Below, in pieces: positions 58,419 through 64,000 of a stretch of 64,000 bases of DNA. The position numbers and the translations under genes were made by a program. Every line of letters starts with the position of its first letter. Position 1 is the stretch's first letter. Where the stretch lies: the NCBI RefSeq assembly GCF_014191055.1, contig NZ_JACHWB010000001.1, forward strand, positions 959,875-1,023,874, in the 5' to 3' direction. This DNA is from Microvirga lupini (GTDB lineage Bacteria > Pseudomonadota > Alphaproteobacteria > Rhizobiales > Beijerinckiaceae). The notes beneath the pieces were generated by a model. It was given only the letters and a program-made list of their open reading frames with translations, had not been told where the DNA came from and did no database searches.

Positions 58419-59243
58419 ATGGCGAACAGGCTCCTGAGTACTCTCGCGTTCATTCTTCTGGCCGGTGAGGTTCTTGCGGCCGGCCCCATCGCCTCAGAGT
58501 CAGAACTCGATATTGCTCTCGTCATCGCCGTTGACGTATCCTCGTCCATGGAAGGCGAGGAGCAGGGCCTGCAGCGGGAAGGCTTCGTGGAGGCGTTCCG
58601 TTCGTCTCTCGTCCACGAAGCCATTGCAGGCGGCCTGAATGGCCGCATCGCCGTCACTTATGTGGAATGGTCGGGCGTGAAGGATCAGCGCGTTCTCGTG
58701 CCGTGGACCATCATCGACAGCCCCGAGAGAGCGACGTCATTCGCTAATCAACTTTCTTATCAGCCTATCCGCCAAGCAGGGATGACATCGATTTCCGGCA
58801 TCATCGATCACAGCCGCAAGCTGTTCGATCAGCTGGGCGGGGATCCGATCCGCCGTGTCGTCGATGTGTCCGGGGACGGTCCCAACAACGACGGCCGTCA
58901 TGTCACCTATGCGCGGGATGAGGCCGTGGCGGACGGTATCGTGATCAATGGTCTGCCGATCATGATCAGGCGAGCGTCAGGCAGCACGGAACAGCAGGAT
59001 CTCGACCTCTACTTCAAGGAATGCGTGATCGGCGGTGTCGGCTCGTTCGTTCTGCCCCTGTACGATCCCGAGCAGTTCGCCATGGTCATTCGCACGAAGA
59101 TCATGCGCGAGATCGCAGGAATCGATGATCCTGCACCTCGCATCATCCCGGCGCAGGCCAGCATGCCGAGCATGAATTGCGTGACAGGCGAGAAGCGCAA
59201 GCAGGAAGACCTGCTGAGTCAGGAGAGAAAACCACAGAAGTGA
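58419..59243 (+). CDS. DUF1194 protein with von Willebrand A-type fold
   Basis: 274 aa. A signal peptide (LLSTLAFILLAGEVLAAG, about residues 4-22) precedes a VWA-like domain with the MIDAS-type DVSSSM motif (IAVDVSSSMEGEEQ, about residue 40) and VDVSGDGPNNDGR (about 158). DUF1194 proteins are periplasmic and of unknown function. ATG 58419 has GGAGG 5 bases upstream, better than the in-frame ATG at 58389. Confidence 0.87.
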   Translation: MANRLLSTLAFILLAGEVLAAGPIASESELDIALVIAVDVSSSMEGEEQGLQREGFVEAFRSSLVHEAIAGGLNGRIAVTYVEWSGVKDQRVLVPWTIIDSPERATSFANQLSYQPIRQAGMTSISGIIDHSRKLFDQLGGDPIRRVVDVSGDGPNNDGRHVTYARDEAVADGIVINGLPIMIRRASGSTEQQDLDLYFKECVIGGVGSFVLPLYDPEQFAMVIRTKIMREIAGIDDPAPRIIPAQASMPSMNCVTGEKRKQEDLLSQERKPQK

Positions 59244-59304
59244 ATGGACCGGGCTCCCACGGATGCCCGGCCCTCGGCCCTCGCTCGCGCGTTTTCCAGC
59301 CGAC

Positions 59305-60504
59305 CTACTTCATCAAACCTGCCGCCCTGAGGGCCTTCGTGATCACCGCCCCCACATCCATGTGCGGTGCGCCCGGGTTGGGGGTATCTTGGCGCGGCTT
59401 GCGAGCGGCCCATTCATCTGCAGCGGGCCGCCTGCCGGTGAACACCGTGGGCAGGTCTTGCGGAACGTGCTCTGGTGCAGTGCGGTCCCGCGTGATGTCA
59501 TCGGCCTGTTCGGTCAAACCCCAGAACTGTGCAATCCGGTAGCTTGATGAAATGCCCACGTCGAGCAGGAAGGGACCAGCCGCACCATAGCTGTTCTCAT
59601 CGCGCCCAATGGCCAGAGGCGTGCCATGAGCCATGCCGGTGATGACATATTCCTCGATCACATCGTCGCCGGACGCATTGGTCCAGACGCGGCGCGGATA
59701 ACCATCGACTGTCTCACTGAAGCTCGGGCTCGATTTGAGACCATGGACATCCGTCCATTGCTTGATGATCTCGCCGGCGTTCATCGGCTTCACGGTCGCG
59801 TCGGCGCTGCCATGCCAGACGGAGACCTTGGGCCATGGCCCCCGGTGGGATGAAGCGTTGCGCACGAGGCTGCCCCATTCCTGTGCCGACCGGGATTGTC
59901 CCTGAAACATGCATTCGAAGGCCTCGGGGACGCTGGTGGCGCAGCGATAGGGAAGACCTGCGACGATGGCGCCTGCCGCGAACACATCCGGATAGGTTGC
60001 GAGCATGGTGGAGGTCATGGCCCCGCCGGCCGACAATCCCGTGACGAAGACGCGGCTGCGATCCAGATCGTGCTGCTGGATCGCATGCTCCACCATCTGG
60101 CGGATCGAGTGAGCTTCGCCCTTGTTGCGATCGGTGTCTTGGACCTGGAACCAGTTGAAGCAGCGCTTGGGATTGTTCGCCTCCTGCTGCTCCGCATAGA
60201 GAATGACGAAGCCGTAACGGTCCGCCAGGGAGGACCAGCCGGAGCCATGGTCATAGCCGGCTGCCGTCTGCGTGCAGCCATGCAGAACCACGACGAGAGC
60301 CGGGGAGGGGGGCAGAGCCTCCGGCACATAGGTCAGCATGCGCAGATTGCCGGGGTTGGAACCGAAGCCGGCCGTCTCGGTCAGGCGGTTCGGCACGGCT
60401 GAGCTTTCGAAGGAGGACGCCGCTGTCTTGGCGGCTTTCATGGCGGTGTCCCACTGGCGGCGGTAACGCGCCAATTGCTGAATCATCTGACCTAAGCGTT
60501 GCAT
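59305..60504 (-). CDS. PHB depolymerase-family esterase
   Basis: 399 aa alpha/beta hydrolase. The lipase box GLSAGGAMTS (about residue 175), the oxyanion region VVVLHGCTQTAAGYDHGSGW (about 72-92) and the late GMAHGTPL with the catalytic His are typical of the PHB depolymerase/LpqC-like esterases. No clear signal peptide, so probably cytoplasmic. The substrate may be a short polyester or another ester. I use ATG 60504, with GGAAGGG about 11 bases upstream. Confidence 0.88.
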   Translation of the reverse strand: MQRLGQMIQQLARYRRQWDTAMKAAKTAASSFESSAVPNRLTETAGFGSNPGNLRMLTYVPEALPPSPALVVVLHGCTQTAAGYDHGSGWSSLADRYGFVILYAEQQEANNPKRCFNWFQVQDTDRNKGEAHSIRQMVEHAIQQHDLDRSRVFVTGLSAGGAMTSTMLATYPDVFAAGAIVAGLPYRCATSVPEAFECMFQGQSRSAQEWGSLVRNASSHRGPWPKVSVWHGSADATVKPMNAGEIIKQWTDVHGLKSSPSFSETVDGYPRRVWTNASGDDVIEEYVITGMAHGTPLAIGRDENSYGAAGPFLLDVGISSSYRIAQFWGLTEQADDITRDRTAPEHVPQDLPTVFTGRRPAADEWAARKPRQDTPNPGAPHMDVGAVITKALRAAGLMK

Positions 60505-60753
60505 TATCGTTTGGCCCTTCCGGGTAAGATCTGAAGCTAACGCTGATATGGGGTCGTTGTTGCAATGCACAATGATTTTGGTGCAATGCAGCAGAAAAGT
60601 CCGTCTGCAGAGTTCGACCTGATCTGTGCCCGATGGAGAGCAGGATGGTTGCCCAATCCCTCAGCATCTTGACCGAGATCAATGTTGCACCTGAATGTAT
60701 GGCTAAGCTTTGTCCCATCACCCTTAGCGAGCACCTTCCGGAGGAAAATTGCC

Positions 60754-60990
60754 ATGCCCGACTTCGATGACCTCGTTCAAGACCTCAAGCGCACACGCGA
60801 CGAGATCAGGGTCCAGATCCACCTGGCCTCCAAGGAGGCGCAGGAGGAATGGGAGCAGCTCGAAAGCCGGTGGAGCGCATTCGAGAGCAAGGCGGAACTC
60901 GAGAAGAGTGCCAAGGATGTGGGCGACGCGGTGAAGATTCTCGGAGCCGAGTTGAAGGAAGCCCTTACCAGGATCCGGAAGGCACTCTGA
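60754..60990 (+). CDS. Small coiled-coil protein of a YqjD/YqjE-like operon
   Basis: 78 aa, charged and helical (LVQDLKRTRDEIRVQIHLA ... SKAELEKSAKDVGDAVKILG), likely a coiled coil with no membrane segment. ATG 60754 has GGAGG 8 bases upstream. It is the first of three same-strand genes with 2 bp and 4 bp between them, ending with the holin-like gene at 61785. The position recalls yqjC in the E. coli yqjCDE cluster, but I do not assert homology. Confidence 0.75.
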   Translation: MPDFDDLVQDLKRTRDEIRVQIHLASKEAQEEWEQLESRWSAFESKAELEKSAKDVGDAVKILGAELKEALTRIRKAL

Positions 60991-60992
60991 TC

Positions 60993-61289
60993 ATGGCCGA
61001 AGCCACCAGCCTCCGCGACGAGCTCAAAACCCTGCGGGAGGAACTCGCGCGCAAAGTGCCGAGGGAGCAGCCGGCATCGGTTGATCCGCTATCGACGAGG
61101 ACCGGAGATGATCCTGCGTCGGAGCCACAGGCCATGGCCGACCTCACCGAGCACCTGGACGAATTGGGAAAGGCGCTCTCCGAACATACAGGCGGCATCG
61201 AGGAATTCGTGAAAGAGCGCCCGCTCGTGTCGGTGCTCGCCGCGTTCGCGCTGGGGATCGCTGTCGGACGGCTGTTGAGAAAGGCATGA
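60993..61289 (+). CDS. ElaB/YqjD (DUF883)-like membrane-anchored protein
   Basis: 98 aa. A helical charged N-terminus (SLRDELKTLREELARK) is followed by an acidic helix (ADLTEHLDELGKALSEHTGGI) and a single C-terminal membrane segment ending GIAVGRLLRKA. DUF883 proteins such as YqjD and ElaB bind ribosomes to the inner membrane in stationary phase. ATG 60993 starts 2 bp after the upstream stop. Confidence 0.82.
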   Translation: MAEATSLRDELKTLREELARKVPREQPASVDPLSTRTGDDPASEPQAMADLTEHLDELGKALSEHTGGIEEFVKERPLVSVLAAFALGIAVGRLLRKA

Positions 61290-61293
61290 TACC

Positions 61294-61785
61294 ATGATGG
61301 ACAATCTCGTCCGCAATCTGCGCGTGCTGTGGCGCGCCGAGTCGATCATCGCGGATATTCGCTTTCAGCAGATGATGAAACGCTCCTCCTTGAAGGGCGT
61401 CGCGGCTCTTCTGGGAGCCTTTGCGTTCCTCATGGGGAATCTCGCCCTGTTCTTCGCCCTGGAGCAGGCCTGGGGAGCTGTCTGGGCCGCGGCCATGATC
61501 GGACTTGCCAATTTCCTGCTGGCGCTCGTCCTGCTGGTTGTCGCCGAAAGGTCGAAGCCCGGCCGGGAGATGGAACTGGCCCTCGAGGTGCGCAACACGG
61601 CCCTGCAGGCGCTGGAGACGGACGCCCAGGCCGTCCAGCAGCAGCTGATTGAATTCAGAGATGAGGTGCGCGGTGTTCGCGAGGCGGTCGTCGGCTTCGT
61701 TCGTCACCCGCTCGATGCCGTCCTGCCCAACATGCTCGTGCCGCTGGCCGGTGCCGTCATCAGGGGATTGAAGAAGCCCGAATAG
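61294..61785 (+). CDS. Holin-like membrane protein (YqjE-type)
   Basis: 163 aa with two adjacent membrane helices (about residues 35-57 and 63-85) and a long cytoplasmic helical C-terminal part. It is in the phage-holin-superfamily-like/YqjE group, which here has no phage context. Its partners are the two small genes upstream, and the set resembles yqjCDE of enterobacteria. ATG 61294 lies 4 bp after the previous stop. Confidence 0.8.
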   Translation: MMDNLVRNLRVLWRAESIIADIRFQQMMKRSSLKGVAALLGAFAFLMGNLALFFALEQAWGAVWAAAMIGLANFLLALVLLVVAERSKPGREMELALEVRNTALQALETDAQAVQQQLIEFRDEVRGVREAVVGFVRHPLDAVLPNMLVPLAGAVIRGLKKPE

Positions 61786-61817
61786 GCCATCTTCTTTTTC
61801 TATCTCTCAAATGACGA

Positions 61818-61843
61818 GGCCGGGGCATGAGCGTGCCCCGGCC
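61818..61843. terminator. Possible bidirectional terminator
   Basis: A 10-bp perfect stem GGCCGGGGCA / TGCCCCGGCC with a TGAGCG loop lies between the convergent YqjE-like and DEAD-box genes. T tracts are weak on both strands, so termination is less certain. Confidence 0.5.
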
Positions 61844-61854
61844 TGTTGCTTTGA

Positions 61855-63747
61855 TCAGGAGCGCTTGTCGGTTGAGCGCTTCTTGTCCTTCGGTTTCTTG
61901 AAATCCTTTGGGCCCTTGAAGTCCTTCGGGCCCTTGCCGGCTGGTGGTCCCTTGCGTGCAGGGTGATCACTTCGCTCCTTAGAGCCATGGCTCTTGGGCC
62001 CATTGCCTTTCGGTCCGCTCCAGGGCTTGGCTTCGCGCGGCTTTCCGGGTCCTGTCTTGCCGGGTCCTGTTTTGCCGAATCCGGGCTTGCCGGGCCCTGC
62101 ATCGGCGGGTTCGATCCGGATGTCTTCGTCATTGGTCTTGCGCACCGCTGAGGCGAATTTCGAGGCCTGCGACTTCACGATCTCGAACTTCGTCTCCCGG
62201 TCGAAGATTTTGATCGAGCCGATCTCCTTCTTGGTCACATGGCCGAGGCGGCAGATGATCGGAAGCAGCCAGCGGGGATCCGCGTTGTTGCGACGGCCGA
62301 CGCTCATGCGGAACCACACCATGTCCTCGGACGAGCGCTCGAAGCCACCCTCCGACGATCCACGGTCCTTGAAGCCGCGGGTGCGCTCCTCGGTCCGCTC
62401 GCGCTTGTCCTTGCGCTGGCGCGGTTCGCGGTCGGCGCCCGCATCGACGATCTCTTCCGGGGCCGGCAGGCGGGCGCGGTGGAACTTCACCAGGGCGTTG
62501 GCGATCTCCTCGGCCGAGCGCTCGGCGAGAAGCGCTCGCGCCATGCCGAGATCTTCCTCTGTCGCTTCCTCGGCGAAGATCGGGTCCTGCATCAGCCGCT
62601 CGCGGTCGCGCAGGCGGATCTCGTCGGCCGAGGGAGCGCCGGCCCAGGTCACGTCGACGCCCGCCATGTCGATCAACCGCTCGGCCTTGCGGCGGCGGGT
62701 ATAGGGCACGAGCATGACGCAGACGCCCTTGCGGCCGGCACGGCCCGTGCGGCCGCTGCGGTGCAGGAGCGTTTCGTGGTCGTTGGGCAGGTCGAAATGG
62801 ATCACGAGGCCCAGATCCGGCAGGTCGATGCCGCGGGCCGCCACGTCGGTGGCGACGCAGACGCGGGCGCGCCCGTCACGGAGCGACTGGAGGGCGTTGC
62901 TGCGCTCGTTCTGGGTCAGCTCGCCCGAGATCGCCACGGCCGCGAAGCCGCGCTCGATCAGGCTCGCATGCAGGTGGCGCACCGCCTCGCGGGTATGGCA
63001 GAACACCATGGCGCCGCGGCTCTCGTAGAAGCGCAGCACGTTGACCACCGCATGCTCGACCTCGTTGGGCGCAATCCTGAGGGCGCGGTACTCGATGTCG
63101 CCGTGCGGTTCGTTCTCGACCAGGGTGTCGATGCGATGGGCATCGCGCTGGTAGCGCCGCGCCAGGGCGACGATATTCTTCGGCAGGGTGGCCGAGAACA
63201 GGAGCGTGCGGCGCTCCTCCGGCGTGGCATCGAGAATGAATTCCAGATCCTCGCGGAAGCCGAGATCGAGCATCTCGTCGGCCTCATCGAGAACCACGAC
63301 ACGCATCTTCGAGGTGTCGAGGCGTCCGCGCTCCAGGTGGTCGCGCAGGCGGCCCGGGGTGCCGACCACGATGTGGCAGCCATCCGCGAGCGCCCGCTGC
63401 TCGCGGCGCACATCCATGCCGCCGACGCAGGAGGCGACCCGCGCACCAGCCGGACCGTAGAGCCAGATCAGCTCCCGATTGACCTGGAGGGCGAGCTCGC
63501 GGGTGGGAGCGATGATCAGGGCGAGCGGCTCGCGGGGCGCCTCGAAGCGCTCGGCATCGCCCAGCAGGGTAGAGGCCATGGCGAGGCCGTAGGCAACCGT
63601 CTTGCCGGAACCCGTCTGGGCGGAAACGAGGAGATCCCGATCAACGGCCTCCGGCTGCAGCACGGCGGCCTGGACGGGAGTGGGGTCGTTGTAGCCTTTG
63701 TCGGCCAGGGCACGGTCGAGGCTGGGATTGGACTTGGGAAAAGGCAT
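61855..63747 (-). CDS. DEAD-box RNA helicase with DbpA-type RNA-binding domain
   Basis: 630 aa. Motif I AQTGSGKT, Ia PTRELALQ, II DEAD (VLDEADEML), III SAT and VI HRSGRTGRAG are intact, giving an ATP-dependent RNA helicase. A DbpA-type RNA-binding domain follows (VWFRMSVGRRNNADPRWLLP to ASKFASAV, about residues 450-520), then a repetitive Lys/Pro/Gly-rich tail (GPGKTGPGK, GPKDFKGPKDFKK). This points to a role in ribosome assembly or RNA restructuring. ATG 63747 starts MPFPKSNPSLDRAL; an earlier in-frame TTG at 63783 is less likely. Confidence 0.93.
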   Translation of the reverse strand: MPFPKSNPSLDRALADKGYNDPTPVQAAVLQPEAVDRDLLVSAQTGSGKTVAYGLAMASTLLGDAERFEAPREPLALIIAPTRELALQVNRELIWLYGPAGARVASCVGGMDVRREQRALADGCHIVVGTPGRLRDHLERGRLDTSKMRVVVLDEADEMLDLGFREDLEFILDATPEERRTLLFSATLPKNIVALARRYQRDAHRIDTLVENEPHGDIEYRALRIAPNEVEHAVVNVLRFYESRGAMVFCHTREAVRHLHASLIERGFAAVAISGELTQNERSNALQSLRDGRARVCVATDVAARGIDLPDLGLVIHFDLPNDHETLLHRSGRTGRAGRKGVCVMLVPYTRRRKAERLIDMAGVDVTWAGAPSADEIRLRDRERLMQDPIFAEEATEEDLGMARALLAERSAEEIANALVKFHRARLPAPEEIVDAGADREPRQRKDKRERTEERTRGFKDRGSSEGGFERSSEDMVWFRMSVGRRNNADPRWLLPIICRLGHVTKKEIGSIKIFDRETKFEIVKSQASKFASAVRKTNDEDIRIEPADAGPGKPGFGKTGPGKTGPGKPREAKPWSGPKGNGPKSHGSKERSDHPARKGPPAGKGPKDFKGPKDFKKPKDKKRSTDKRS

Positions 63748-63801
63748 GAGAATGGGCTGAACCGTTTCAAGAGGAGCCCTCAAGGGCTCCGGTAAGGATG
63801 A

Positions 63802-64000
63802 TCAGCCGGAGGCAGCGGCGTCGTCTATTTCGTCGATGGACACCAGGAACACGACATCGATATCGAGGCCGTCATCATCGTCTTCGCCGTCTTCGTCGTC
63901 CTCGTCCTCTTCGTCCAGGGCCTCATAGAAGGCATCGATCTCGTCTTCCGATGCGGGCCGTGTCGTCAAGGCAGCTGAGCCGTCCCAGAGGGAGCGGCCC
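63802..64000 (-). CDS. Acidic protein, C-terminal part only
   Basis: The minus-strand frame runs from the window edge to a TGA at 63802-63804 and gives about 66 residues. It is extremely acidic (ALDEEDEDDEDGEDDDDGLD) followed by IDVVFLVSIDEIDDAAASG. The frame is open to the edge and no start codon is needed within the window, so the gene is truncated by the window and continues beyond 64000. It lies 54 bp upstream of the DEAD-box helicase gene on the same strand. No family assigned. Confidence 0.55.
   Translation of the reverse strand, partial: GRSLWDGSAALTTRPASEDEIDAFYEALDEEDEDDEDGEDDDDGLDIDVVFLVSIDEIDDAAASG

Noticed and set aside
60754..61785. Prophage lysis cassette, because of a holin-like protein
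   Set aside because: No endolysin, portal, terminase or integrase is nearby, and the arrangement fits a YqjD/YqjE-like chromosomal unit.

Overview
The window is about 64 kb of GC-rich, gene-dense chromosome from an alphaproteobacterium. Hyphomicrobiales (Rhizobiales) is most likely, with Methylobacteriaceae such as Microvirga as my best guess. The guess rests on the greA, carB ... carA, yqeY, dnaG, rpoD set of housekeeping genes, a DnaG whose zinc ligands have been replaced, an rpoD with a long acidic insert, an IalB-family protein, a Rhizobium-type GlpSTPQUV transporter, an HWE-type histidine kinase and two families of dispersed palindromic repeats. No prophage, transposase or CRISPR array is visible. 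Genus assignment is inference.

Layout. 0-12 kb: Tat-type exported protein, greA, carB, a short-chain dehydrogenase with a GtrA-like protein, an AraJ-type MFS exporter, a methyltransferase, the divergent ohrR/ohr peroxide-defence pair with two operator-like palindromes, a cupin, a small membrane protein and carA. 12-24 kb: yqeY, cysteine hydrolase, Lrp regulator, a repeat-rich spacer, an IalB protein, an orphan PAS/HWE kinase, a serralysin-like RTX protease with a small downstream gene, then dnaG and rpoD. 24-32 kb: MgtC/DUF4010 membrane protein, lrgA-lrgB, serine hydrolase, DAACS symporter, a CAP-domain RTX protein and a fosmidomycin-resistance-like exporter. 32-40 kb: PEP-mutase-family enzyme with ada, a di-haem peroxidase fused to a cupredoxin with a helical periplasmic partner, a divergent PKHD hydroxylase sharing an Irr-like palindrome, a second dioxygenase, a class III cyclase and a glutathionyl-hydroquinone reductase.

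40-48 kb: a tRNA with CAU anticodon (probably Ile2), a GAF protein with less GC-biased codons, a patatin-like phospholipase and a six-gene glycerol-type ABC importer (glpS-T-P-Q-U-V) ending in a strong terminator. 48-56 kb: catabolic genes (SDR, FAD-linked oxidase, AhpD-like protein, enoyl-CoA hydratase homologue without catalytic glutamates, acyl-CoA synthetase) and the kdgK-eda pair. 56-64 kb: HU fused to an Ala/Lys/Pro-rich tail, extensin-like protein, DUF1194 protein, PHB-depolymerase-family esterase, a YqjD/YqjE-like membrane-stress operon, a DbpA-type DEAD-box helicase and the 3' end of a very acidic protein.

The observations I find most worth following are the peroxidase-cupredoxin locus with its shared Irr-like box (34.1-37.1 kb), the complementary active-site losses in the two GlpS/GlpT ATPases (46.1-48.3 kb), the two RTX proteins with no type I exporter nearby, the HU-histone-H1-like fusion, and the three-gene YqjD/YqjE-like unit. 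None is proven to be a new system.
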